This document shows positions 1 through 9,767 of a stretch of 64,000 bases of DNA, piece after piece. This DNA comes from Ariolimax columbianus (Eukaryota > Mollusca > Gastropoda > Stylommatophora > Arionidae). A program made the position numbers and the translations under genes. Numbering within the stretch: position 1 is the stretch's first letter; each line of letters opens with the position of its first letter. The stretch covers positions 31,445,921-31,509,920 of the forward strand of contig JAVGWX010000025.1 in the NCBI GenBank assembly GCA_036924085.1, given 5' to 3'. Below the pieces are notes generated by a model. It was not told where the DNA came from, did not search any database, and was given only the letters and a program-made list of their open reading frames with translations.

Positions 1-3000
1 ATAGTAAAAATTTATTTAGAACATCACAGCTCATTGTTGGTCTATTGACATGGGGACAGCAGGATGCTGTTTAGGAAATTTATTATTGGTTTCTATTTGT
101 TAACAAATGGAAGGTAACACACTTAATAGAACAGAAAAGCTCAGTGTTTGTCTGTTAATACATGTGAACTGTAAGATATTTTGTAGGACACGTGTTCTCA
201 GTGTTGGTCTGTTAATACATGTGAAATGTAAGACATTGTGTACGACACGTGTTCTCTGTGTTTTATCAAGGGGAAATATAATATATACAATTTTACATCT
301 CAGCTGTTATGCGTTAACATTTGAATATTAAGAAAATATGTAGGACATGAAAGCTCACTGTTCGTATGCTAACAAGTGGATAGTACAATACTATGAGGTA
401 AAGTAATGCTAGCTGTCATTCTGTTAAGACGCGGATAGTAAGATACTATGTAGGACATTACTGCTCTGTGTTGGTATTTTGACCTGGGGATAGTAAGATA
501 CTATAAAGGACATTTCAGATCAGTGTTGGTGTGTTAACAAGTGGAGAGTAAGATACTATGTAGGACATAACTACTCAGTTTTGGTCTGTTTACCTGGGGG
601 AAAAAATATACTATGTAGGACACCTATTCATGAGATTGGTCTGTTTTCATGTGGATAGTGAGAAAATATATACAACATTATTTCTCAGTTGATGTATATT
701 AACATGTGGATATTAAGAAAATAAGTAGGACATGAAAGTTCACTGTCTGTGTGTTATAAAGTGGATAGTTTGATATTATGTAGAAAAGTGAAGCTTGCTT
801 TAATTCTGTTATAACGTGTGGATAGTAAAATAATAGGTAGGACATTAAAGATTTGTGTCAGACTGCTATCTTTGGGACAGAAAAATAAAAAGTAGGTCAT
901 TTAAGCTCTGTGTTAGTATGTTAACTTCTGGACAGTAAGATTACATGTAGGACATTAACAAATGGGAATGGTTTGTAAACATGCAAACATTTTAATGCTA
1001 CATAGGACAATAAAACTCAGTGTCTGTCTGCTAACAGTTGTATAGTTAGATACTATGTACGTCATCTATGCCAAAAGCTCGGTTTTTGGCTACTAACATG
1101 CAAATTAGTAATGTACTATGTAGGACATTACAGCTTGTTGTTGGCCTGCTAAGATAGGGATAGTATGATACTTTACAGGACAATTATCTTGGTGTCCATC
1201 TTTTAATATACAGACAGTAAGATACTACCTAGGACCTTAAAGCTCAGTGTTAGCCTTCATCTTTTGTCATGCTGATACTAAGATACTATGTAGGAGATTA
1301 AAAATCAGATTTGGTCTATTAAAGTGGCGTCAGTGAGATACTTTATAGGACCGTCAAGCTCAGTTTAGATCTGTTAAAGTGGGGTCAGTAAGATATTATG
1401 TAGGACACTAATGCTTTTAGGTAGGTTTGTTAACATAGGGATTGTAAAATGCTATGCAGGACAGTAAAACTAGGTGACTGTTTGTCTATGTTTCTGTTGG
1501 GATACTCAGATAGTATGCTAATATGTAGACAGTAAGATGCTATGTATCACATTAAATCTAAAGAATCGGTTGGTTATATGAGGACATTAAGATAATATAT
1601 AGGACACTGAAGCTTAGTGTAATTATGTTGACATGATGACAGTTTTTTTTTTTTTTTTTTAGTTCGCCTTATTTCTCTAATCCCCAAGGTGGTGTACATT
1701 GTACTGTGGTTTTTATTTTGCGCCTGTCGGCCAAGTGCATCCAACTTCAGCATGCATTTTTAGTAATGGTCTGCGTCCTCTTGCATTTTCTAAGGTTTCG
1801 CTTTACCGGAGTAACGGCGCTGTTATGGGGTTTGAACCCAGCACCTTTGGGTTTTGAGCCGTGCCACCTTAACCACTAGGCCACACCATCCTCATGGTGA
1901 CAGTAAGATAATATGTAGGATATTAGCGAATAGCATCGGTCTGTTAAAATTTAGATAGTAAGATTTTATGTAGTACATTACAGCTTGATATTAGGTCTAC
2001 TTACATTTAGAAAGAAAGATTTTATATTAGGACATTACAGCTTGGTGTTGGTCTGTTGACAGGGAGACTGTAAAATGCTATGAATGACATTAAAACATGT
2101 GGATAGTACAATATCATGTAGGATAGCAAAGCTCAGAGTCGGGCTGATGACATAGGTACAGTAAGATATCTTCTTCGAAGTACGCTGTCATGTGGATAGT
2201 AAGATACTCTGTAGGACATTCAAGCTATGTGTCTGCCTGTTGACATGTGGATAGTAAAATACTATGTAGGACATTACAGCTCTGTGTTGGCCTGTTGACA
2301 TGTGGATAGTAAAATACTATGTAGGACATTACAGCTCTGTGTTGGCCTGTTGACATGTGGATAGTAAGATATTCTGTAGGACATTCAAGCTCTGTGTTTG
2401 CCTGTTTACATTGGGTTAGTAAGATACTATGTAGGACATTCTAGCTCTGTGTTGGCCTGTTATCATGTGGATAGTAAGATACTCTGTAGCACATTAAAGC
2501 TCTGTATTGGCTTATTGACATGTGGATAGTAAGATACTCTGTAAGACATTCAAACTCTGTGTTGGCCTGTTAACATAGTGGCAGTAAGGAACTATGTACG
2601 ACATCAATGTGTTGGGTAAGTCTAACATCTGGATAGTGGATACTGTGCAGTGCATTCAATCTAGAGTTGGTTTGTTAATATGTGGATTGTAAGATCCTGT
2701 GTAAGACATTAAAGCTCTCTGTCAGTCTGATGCCATTGGGATTGTATAATACTTTGAAGAACAATAAAACTTGGTATTGGTCTGTTAATATATAGATAGC
2801 AAATTACAATGTAGGACTGTAAAGTTTCGAGTCAGTGAACTTATGTTTAATGGGGATAGTGCGATACTTTGTAGGACAATACCGTTTATTGTTTGGATGT
2901 TAATATTCATATAGTAAGGTATTATATAAAAGACTGTTACCATGTGCTTAGGTAGAAACTGTGTAGGACATCAACATTTAATGCTGGAATGATAGTCTGT

Positions 3001-3140
3001 GGATAGTAAGATACTATATATAGGACATTAAAACTTGATGTAACATAGTAAGATACTAGCTAGGACTGTAATGCCTAGTGTCAGTTTGTTAACATGTGGA
3101 TAGCAAGATACTATTGCAGACATTAATGCACAGTGTCGGC
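1..3140. repeat. Diverged 55-bp tandem satellite, copy A
   Basis: The stretch is a head-to-tail array of a unit near 55 bp built around 'gtggatagtaagatactatg', 'taggacattaaagctc' and 'gtgttggtctgttaacat'. Units near 2,190-2,580 are almost identical; those towards the edges carry many substitutions and indels. It begins before the window and is interrupted by a SINE at 1,643-1,892. The same array, unit for unit, recurs at 20,825-25,290. No coding potential is visible; the 74-codon open frame at 107-331 is only satellite. Confidence 0.93.
1643..1892 (-). mobile_element. tRNA-derived SINE (family 1) inside satellite A
   Basis: Read on the minus strand the element starts with a tRNA-like head with A box 'tggcctagtggttaag' and B box 'gggttcaaacccc', then a central segment (tgctgaagttggatgcact...gccgacaggcgcaaaat), and ends in an 18-nt A tail (T run at 1,643-1,660). 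Flanking direct repeats catgatgacag (1,632-1,642) and catggtgacag (1,893-1,903) are an 11-bp target duplication with one mismatch. The identical insertion at 23,782 shows that it predates the segmental duplication. Confidence 0.9.
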
Positions 3141-4080
3141 GACTAAGAGGCCATGCTTAGTTGGTTTGTTAAGAACAGCATAGATGGCGCCTAACAGTCT
3201 GCGTCTCAAGTTGGTCTAGTGTTTGAGTCTTTTAAGATGGACTCGCAGATCTATTAACCAAACTTCTTGGCACTTGTCTTAACACAACGGAGTAATAAGC
3301 TGCTCGAGCCTAACACGCTAAACAGGAAAGCCTCATCCCTCCTTTATCCAGCTCACACCACAGCTGGGACCTCCACAGGGTCATCTTTCCTTGTAGAATT
3401 ACAGGTCTACTAAGACTAAGATTAATATAAACACAGAATCTTACAAATACTATTTCTTTTGTTGCAGATTCTGCACTTTACACTATACGAAATACAAGAC
3501 CTCACCACTAATGGAGTCTCCCGCGGAACACCTCGCTGAGACATTTCGATTATACTCCGTCTTCCTCCACGCTGCCCGAGACTCATCAACCGTTGCCGTG
3601 GACGATCAACACGAAAGACAATGGTTAAGAATGAGGATTACCTGACTTGAATTAAAACACAAGGCAACGACTCTAGCTGGCCATCTATCTTCTCGGCACA
3701 TCCCCCATGACATCAGAACACATTTTGCAGCCCTGCCCATCGTTTACCGACAAGAAGTAGCATTTGTCAACAACCAGTGTCATTCCACGAGTAGCTGTAC
3801 AGAAGTGCTCAGACCCTCAAGTCAACTGCTGCCTTCGTTAGAGTAATTGAATTCGAGGTCTGCAGACGAGCAAGGAAGATCTCTTTTCTTGACATTTTTC
3901 GCGCCAGCCGAAGCACATCAGTACAAGTACATTCAACCTCCATCAAGATGACTTCAGCAAAAAGCTTTGCATGATCTTGCAGTGGGAGTTTATGTAACAG
4001 TTTACTTGCATGATGAGGTTGCTATCCTCATGCACAACTCTCTTTAGTCACGCCTTTCAATACATGCATGGAGTTCAATC
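3141..4080 (+). other. Degraded interspersed DNA with an I-group LINE tail
   Basis: No intact gene is visible. Positions 3,690-3,900 resemble the 3' end of the I-group LINE family seen at 6,290-6,520 (a shared stretch through 'ttttgcagccctgcccat...taccgacaa' and 'gtcattccacgag'), but are heavily diverged. A 45-codon frame starting at the ATG at 3,510 sits after a splice-acceptor-like 'tttcttttgttgcag'. It is conserved in copy B (26,518) but has no recognisable domain and I do not call it a gene. Confidence 0.45.
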
Positions 4081-4082
4081 AA

Positions 4083-4345
4083 TCAAATCAGAACAAAAAG
4101 GCATAGCTTCAAATTAAATAAAGAAAGGTCAAGATTGGATATTTGGAAATATTTCTTTAGCCAGAGAGGGGTGAATGCTTGGAATGCATTTCCACAGGAA
4201 GTGATGGAAGCAGAGGCAGTTGATGCATTTAAGAATACATTGGATGCGCATAGCTTATTGAGCAAGGAAATGTAAATGAAACTGGTTGCGTACAAACTCT
4301 GCATAGTCTTCTAAACCAGTATAAAGACGTTAAGTTAAGTTAAAT
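4083..4345 (+). mobile_element. CR1-like LINE 3' end
   Basis: Plus-strand translation gives the conserved C-terminus of a CR1/Jockey-type reverse transcriptase: lysine/arginine-rich lead-in, 'ERSRLDIWKYFFSQRGVNAW', then NAFPQEVMEAEAVDAF and a K-N-T-L-D ending. The untranslated 3' end reads 'cttctaaaccagtataaaga' followed by 'cgttaagttaagttaa', the family's terminal sequence, which recurs at 7,430, 9,150-9,360 (reversed), 16,870 and 27,320. A 5'-truncated, inactive copy. Confidence 0.8.
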
Positions 4346-5040
4346 CAAGATTACTCATCTCTTTTTGTTGATGCACAGGTCCAGCATTGTATTTGACTTA
4401 CCATAACCAGCTTTTAGGAAATACTTTTTCTAGTTATTTGCTGTAGGGTAGCGATAATTTGTACATTTTGAGATTGCCACATCCATGGACAACTCTTATT
4501 CCTCGCTTTCAACATGCAATTAATGTTTTGGCCACTCAGGAGAAATACATACATCGCTCACCTTAAGATTGTTTGCCCTTGACCTACTGTGACAGTATTC
4601 TGTGGCGGTTATATTCTACAATTCTCAGTAAGGGACCCCGGATACACTATGGGAGGTCATGTTATTGATAGATTTGAAACAAGCAGCGATAGCGATAGAA
4701 CAGATATGAATTTGGAATTGCATGTGTTAAGCTTTTATAGAAGTGTTCATACGTGGTTGCAAAGTTTCGATGGCTCACAAACAAAACATGTCTGTGTTCA
4801 GATTCCTGATCTGACAGGGTCGTACACCTATTAAATTTTGTGCTGAATATGGATTAACCAGGCTGTAAAGTGCAAAACACAGAACAATATACTGCCTCTT
4901 AGGAACCAAGGTAAACGAGCTAAAAAAAAAGAAATATAGCTTATTAGTGTTTTCTCCAGTATTGCATTCTGTTTTTTTTATTATATGGCTTGCTGGCTTA
5001 GGGTCGTTCGTTCTCAATCTTGAACCACCAAGCCCTGATA
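4346..5040. other. No recognisable feature
   Basis: AT-rich sequence shared with 27,345-28,040. An 81-codon open frame at 4,589-4,834 begins with GTG, has no known domain, and its duplicate differs at a few residues. I see no splice pattern that would make it an exon. Confidence 0.5.
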
Positions 5041-5044
5041 TGGC

Positions 5045-5090
5045 TTAAGTAGCAGAATGTTGTCCAGAGAATGGCATGCAAATGTGCTGA
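5045..5090 (-). mobile_element. Fragment of dispersed repeat family 2
   Basis: On the minus strand 'gcatgccattctctggacaa' plus 'cattctgctac' matches the segment 'cattccgttctctggactrc' plus 'gttctgctact' found in the two larger copies at 14,230-14,560 and 42,600-42,890. Short, so the assignment is tentative. It is repeated at 28,046-28,091. Confidence 0.45.
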
Positions 5091-5379
5091 TCGGTGTGGA
5101 CCGCACAGAACACCCGCCAGGCACTTGAGCATCCGTGGTCAACCACTGCACCCGAGCTCATATCCAGTCGTCCTGACTTGTCTTGCCACTGGTTAAAGTT
5201 GGACTCGAGCGAGAAAGTGTGGTCGACAAACTGCGCAACCCTTTCTCACTTAAAGAAAATTCATTGTGCAAGTCATTCTCTTTTCATGTATCCAGTACTA
5301 ACACAGTCGAGTCCTGTGACGACGGGCGAGCAGAGAGCGTAGGTCCGCTGACAAGCTAAACTACAGTCAAAAAGCTGCG

Positions 5380-5575
5380 TCAGTTGCGGGACACCTTGCT
5401 GAGCAATAAAGCGGCTGAGGTACACGGATTTGCTGACAATCATGATCACCGTCTCGCAAACAAACTTTCTCTGCTTTCACTGACTGCGAATATGCAGTTC
5501 CCATCTTCCCACCCATCCACAACCCGGATTTACAGAATACTCGACTGGATGGACTGGCTGGGTGCAAAAAAGTAA
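5380..5575 (+). mobile_element. LINE fragment, linker between endonuclease and RT
   Basis: The plus-strand frame reads 'LRQLRDTLLSNKAAEVHGFA' followed by a degraded 'FSA...' segment. This resembles the stretch preceding the reverse transcriptase in common invertebrate LINEs (pattern M-x-D-x-W-L-S-x-K-A-x-E-I-x-x-F-A-D), recognised from family knowledge, not from a search. No catalytic motif is retained. Copy B is at 28,381-28,606. Confidence 0.5.
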
Positions 5576-5985
5576 AGGTTCGTGATGGACGAAAAACATT
5601 GTGATTGACCCTGACGCAACGTCCTGGACAATATGGTGTGCTTGACCGGACTAGCGTCTCAGTTACCCACAGATATTATCTTAAATATCACTAACCTCTA
5701 GCTGATTGCTAGCATAACCGGCACTTCTGAAATTATGCAATGATGTTTATAAATGAAAATAGTATTTGCTAGATCTACGTCAACAATAAAGTCACATATA
5801 TTTTTGTATACCATAACAAGCATTATTATATAGCATAAAAAATCATCGCTCACTTTCATCATTATCATCATCATCATCATGTTGCATGTCATTTGCAGAA
5901 AATCACTTTCACAAAAGCCGGTCAGTATGGCGTTTGATTTGGTCAAACTATTATACAGCAAAGCAAGGGGTCATTTTCACAGACG
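5576..5985. other. No gene; short ATC microsatellite
   Basis: AT-rich, noncoding by inspection. A short (atc)n run sits at 5,862-5,880; the copy in 28,858-28,873 is shorter. Nothing else is recognised. Confidence 0.5.
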
Positions 5986-6530
5986 ACCTAGCAGTGTAAT
6001 GGCCCTCAAGAGCCCAGTGCTTAAAAAAAAAGCAGTCCAATGGACACCAGCCCACTGCGACATTCCAGGCAACGGGGAGGCGGACAGGCTCGCCAGAGAG
6101 CGAGAAATGCTGCAGCAGAGTGATACAGACATCACATTCAATTAAACTAAAGCATTCATCAGGACAACGTACAGTGCAAAATGGAAAATAGGATCACCCT
6201 GTCCACATAGAAAACGATGCCTACCATCAACTCTACAGGCGAGACCAGGTGATCATTTTCCGGCTACGCACAGGTCACAATAGACTCAGATGCCATCTGT
6301 ACAACAAGTTCAAGATTGGCACTACAGACATTTGTGCCTGCGGCACAGCCCCCATGAAGGCATAATATATTTTGCAGTCATGTCCGCAGTATACCGACAA
6401 AAGAAGTAACAATTGGCAACAGCCAGTGTCCTTCCACGAGAAGCTGTACGGAAGCGTACAGAGCCTTGAGTCGACTGCTGCCTTTGTTAAAATCATTGAA
6501 GTTGAGGTCTGAAGAACGAAGAAGAAGAAG
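5985..6530 (+). mobile_element. I-group LINE 3' end (RNase H C-terminus, zinc knuckle, GAA tail)
   Basis: The plus strand encodes 'VQWTPAHCDIPGNGEADRLA', the C-terminal RNase H signature (H and the GNE-x-AD segment) found in I-group non-LTR elements. After frameshifts comes a knuckle-like 'CACGTAP'-type region and a 3' tail 'gaacgaagaagaagaagaaa'. The CR1-like fragment that follows starts immediately after the tail, so the junction is probably the insertion boundary. A rearranged, shorter copy of the tail is at 29,110-29,300 and another at 25,440-25,830. Confidence 0.7.
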
Positions 6531-7462
6531 AAACTATTTTTGCTTTCGAGTCAAGATGTTGTTTACTAACCAATTTTGCTTGATATTAAGTAGGATCTAT
6601 AGTATATCTATGTCTTTATCTATATCTCAAGCAGATGTGGATATATTGAGATCGGATTTAGATAAAATTCGAGAGTGGTTTGTAGGTTCGCAAATGGAGT
6701 TTAATGTGATTAAATGTACAGTCATCCACATGGGTAGATCCAATATGAAACATAATTACAGAATGGGAGAGAACAATATTACAAAGATAGATAAGGAAAG
6801 GGACTTAGAAGTTATACTAGATCATACAGGTAAGGTGAGTGAGCAAGTTCAGGTAGCAATGAAAAAGGCAAATGCAATGTTATGTATGATAAAAATAAAT
6901 ATTAAACATAGGAGCAAGGAAGTGATAGTCAAACTGTATAAATCATTAGTTAGACCTAGATTGGAGTTATGTGTACAGGCGTGGAGTCCTTATCATAGAG
7001 GGGATACAAACATGCTGGAAAGAATACAAAAAAGAGCGACAACGCTGATAGTGGGATTGCAGAATTACAGTTATGAGGAAAAACCGGCCTACAGTGTCTA
7101 GAAGAGAGAAGAATTCGTGGTGACTTAATACAGGCTTATAAGATGATCAGAGGAATGGATAAATTAGATTATAACAAGTTTAAAAAAAAACAAATACAGC
7201 CACAAACTAGAACAAGAGGGCATAGTTACACATTAACTAAAGAGAGGTCCAGATTCGATATTAGGAAATATTTGTTTAATTAGAGAGTGGTGAATGCTTG
7301 GAATGCATTGCCAAGGGAGGTAGTGGAGGGAAGGACAAGAAATGCATTTAAGAATACATTCGATGCGCATAGCTTTTAGAGCAAGGTGATGAAATGAAAC
7401 TGTATGTATACAGATTCTGCAGAGTCTTCTAAACCAGTTTAAGGACGTTAAGTTCAGTTAAG
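6531..7462 (+). mobile_element. CR1-like LINE, C-terminal half of reverse transcriptase
   Basis: A 211-codon frame (6,466-7,101) covers the RT thumb and connection: L-R-S-D-L-D-K-I-R-E-W, then 'EFNVIKCTVIHMG', and 'LYKSLVRPRLELCVQAWSPY' followed by LERIQKRAT. A frameshift near 7,095 moves the reading to 'LEERRIRGDLIQAYKMIRGM' and then to the terminal R-S-R-F-D-I-R-K-Y-L block, which contains an in-frame stop. The catalytic palm (FADD region) is absent, so the copy is 5' truncated and dead. It ends with the family's 'ttaagttcagttaag'-type sequence. Confidence 0.88.
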
Positions 7463-7474
7463 GATATCTGCATT

Positions 7475-7870
7475 TTTCCTTTTTGCTATCCATTGTATTT
7501 TGAGCACTTTTCTGTAGTCCTTTAGTTCAAAAGATGCAATCCTTTTCTTAAGTGTTTGTGTGGGGGTCCACGTTTCACATCCGCATGTCTTCATCGGTAT
7601 AATGCAAGTTCACAGAATAGTTATTTTCATTTTATTAATGTTCTGTCATCAGTTTCTCATTTTATTGAACCTCTGCATTGCCGTAGCCATTGGCACTTAT
7701 AACTGAGCCGAGGTACTCAAAGCTTGTGACTTTCTCAATCTTCTGTTGTTCTAAAATAACTTCAGGTTTGGTCTTTGCCTTGCCTGTGATCGTTTTCTTG
7801 GTTGTACTTTAAATTCAGGTATAAATTTTGGACTTCGTTGAGTTGTGTTTACGCTCTTCAGTACTTTTAC
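7475..7870 (-). mobile_element. RTE-like LINE fragment, RT thumb/connection
   Basis: With frameshifts, the minus strand reads 'VTSFEYLGSVISANGYG', then a C-G-C-E-T-W-T-P-T-Q-T-L-K-K-R segment and 'ASFELKDYRKVLKIQW'. That order (YLGS, then GCETWTL, then the aromatic-basic block) is typical of RTE and related LINEs after the palm domain. Several indels break the frame. The copy-B partner is 30,211-30,606. Confidence 0.75.
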
Positions 7871-7982
7871 ATTTCGCAAGTTGTTACACCCACCGGGCTA
7901 GATCGCACGTAGACACAGTCCTGGTGTGAACAGACTGTATACAATGCAGTTAGTAAACTAGCCTTATCTTGTAAAGCGAGCT

Positions 7983-8080
7983 ATGCAAGTTTTCATTCCA
8001 TTTCCAACAATATATCTCTGCAAATATGGATTTTCGACATTTGTAGCAAAAAATAAAAATAAATCGAAACCGATTAGATG
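7983..8080 (+). mobile_element. hAT transposase C-terminal relic
   Basis: The first 32 codons of the frame read 'QVFIPFPTIYLCKYGFSTFV' followed by A-K-N-K-N-K-S-K. This matches the hAT dimerisation region of ZBED5/FAM200-type transposases (L-P-F-x-T-T-Y-L-C-E-x-G-F-S-A-L, then K-x-K-x-R). The rest of the frame is unrelated, so only the C-terminal end survives. Same relic at 30,719-30,816. Confidence 0.65.
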
Positions 8081-8189
8081 TCTAACATGGCAAACGTGTG
8101 GTTTGTACAACACAACAGTTGAATCCTCTTCGAGAAAGGGAAACAGCGAGCCTTCACGCTGTCAGCATTTCTTGATCTTTGTGACCCGT

Positions 8190-8540
8190 TCCTCAGCCTT
8201 GCTGAGGGCTTCCTATCCGTTTCCAGTGGACCTTGCCTTGGGTCACGGAAGTCCAGTGGTTGGTAAGCATTCTACTAAAGACATTTCGGATGTTGCGGAC
8301 AGCAGGAGAGCTTGACCAACGCAATGGATGTTTTCCCCGGGGTCTCTTTTTTTTTACGTCGGGGGTACCAGACAACTGTCGCTGTGCTCCATCGATCATC
8401 GTTTTGTCTCAACATGTGACCTGCCCATCTATAGTTTGCCTTGTCTGCACAGAATACCGTATCAGGGACAATCGTCGTTATGTCCAAATTGTAGTAATTG
8501 TGCATGCCTTGGTTACGGAGAGTGATTCCGACCAAGCGTC
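8190..8540 (-). mobile_element. LINE C-terminal fragment (RW-GH motif)
   Basis: The minus strand reads 'NYRWAGHMLRQNDDRWSTAT', then K-K-R-P-R-G-K-H-P-L-R-W after a frameshift over an A-rich run, then N-H-W-T-S-V-T. This is the usual C-terminus of RTE-like elements (R-W-x-G-H-V-x-R, G-K-R-x-R-G-x-P, R-W). It cannot be the downstream part of the fragment at 7,475-7,870, because on the minus strand it lies 5' of it. Copy B: 30,926-31,276. Confidence 0.7.
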
Positions 8541-9140
8541 TCTCAAGAGAGGCCGTGGGTCAGTCTCAATTTGTCCTCCAGTGATTTTGGACCGTTTTAA
8601 TGAACGAGAAGGCTTTCCAGTCCCAGCGGCAACGGTCTTGTTAGTTCAGGTTGCAGATTGTTCTGCATATATACGCAGCACGTTCATTCAAACAATAATG
8701 AAATTAACTTTCTTCTATTTTAAATGTATTGTGTTTCTATTGAAATTGTTAAGAAAGACACATATATCACATGTACTTTTGTGTTTGTTTTTTAACTATT
8801 TCTATATAACTGGTTCTTTGCTGTTGTATTTTATGTATTTAAAAACATTATTCCGAGAAGGGGTACGTGACATACACTTGACAAGGGAGACCATAGAACA
8901 CAAATGGCTAACAACTTTCCTTTAGACGATTAACAAAAACGTGTCTTGACATAGTCGCCATCACGGCCTGCGATGGGCATCAGAACATGACACAACCGTT
9001 GAGTTACAGGAACAATTTGTATCTACAGTTAACATCATTTGCTGAATAAGAATGATCACCAATGGGCAGCAGCTTGCGGTAAACACCTTTCATTTTTGGG
9101 CTAAAGAGAAATACTCTCCATTTAATGTACAATATGTAAC
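8541..9140. other. No recognisable feature
   Basis: AT-rich sequence common to both segmental copies. The 230-codon frame at 8,233-8,925 is mostly antisense to the LINE fragment and otherwise low-complexity hydrophobic; I do not regard it as a gene. Confidence 0.5.
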
Positions 9141-9144
9141 TAAG

Positions 9145-9540
9145 TTAACGTCTTTATACGGGTTGAGAAGACTACCTCTTTATACTGGTTTAGACGATTA
9201 TGTCTTTCTACTGGCTTAGAAGACTGAACCTTTATACTGGTTTAGAAGACTGTGTCTTTATACTAGTTTAGAAGACGATATCTTTATACTGCTTTAGAAG
9301 ACTTTATCTTTATACTGGTTTAGAAGACTACGTCTTTATACTGGCTTAGAAAACTATGCAGAGTCTGTAAACAACCAGTTTCATTTACATGTCTTAGCTC
9401 TAAAAGCTTTGTGCATCCAATCTATTCTTAAATGCATTAATTGTTCTAGCCTAAAACTACTTCATATGGCAATACATTCCAAGCATTCACCAGTGTACAG
9501 CTTATGTAGTGTACCAGTGACACTTTTACCGGTAACAGTT
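9145..9540 (-). mobile_element. CR1-like LINE 3' end with tandemly repeated terminus
   Basis: On the minus strand 'GGTGAATGCTTGGAATG' begins the V-N-A-W-N-A-L-P block of the CR1-like RT C-terminus, followed by N-A-F-K-N-R-L-D-A and the 3' sequence. The element's last ~26 bp (rc of 'gtctttatactggtttagaa' plus 'gactac') is then repeated about eight times across 9,150-9,360. In copy B most of this block is deleted (only 31,885-31,955 remains). Confidence 0.82.
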
Positions 9541-9635
9541 CCGCAGTTCAGCTCACTTTAACTTCAACCGATGCACAAAATTGAGAAATGAAATAAAGAA
9601 ATACATTTATTCTACCGGGAATTCCGCCATGTTGA

Positions 9636-9692
9636 AAGGAGGGGAGGGGGGGGAGGGGAGGGGGAGTGGTGTGGTGAGGAGGGGGGAAAGGG
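9636..9692 (+). other. G-rich tract, possible G-quadruplex
   Basis: Runs of 4-8 G separated by single A residues over about 55 bp satisfy the usual G-quadruplex pattern on the plus strand. The tract lies just outside the 3' end of the I-group LINE. The matching place in copy B is a plain run of about 14 G (32,052-32,066). Confidence 0.6.
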
Positions 9693-9767
9693 CGCAAATC
9701 GCCGGAATATCGTCGAGTATTGTAACGCAAATTGAGAATCAGATTGTGAAGAATACTATTGCTGTTT

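Noticed and set aside
107..331. 74-codon open frame
   Set aside because: Lies in the 55-bp satellite; its apparent protein repeats simply reflect the satellite units.
1843..1890. Possible tRNA gene from A and B boxes
   Set aside because: Head of a SINE with A tail and target duplication; stems do not fold as a full tRNA.
3510..3647. 45-codon frame after a good acceptor
   Set aside because: No domain and located in decayed repeats; the same in copy B only because of duplication.
4589..4834. 81-codon frame conserved in both segmental copies
   Set aside because: Starts with GTG, no domain, no splice context; conservation is explained by the recent duplication.
8233..8925. 230-codon frame
   Set aside because: Mostly antisense to a LINE C-terminal fragment, then AT-rich hydrophobic filler; the partner in copy B is interrupted.
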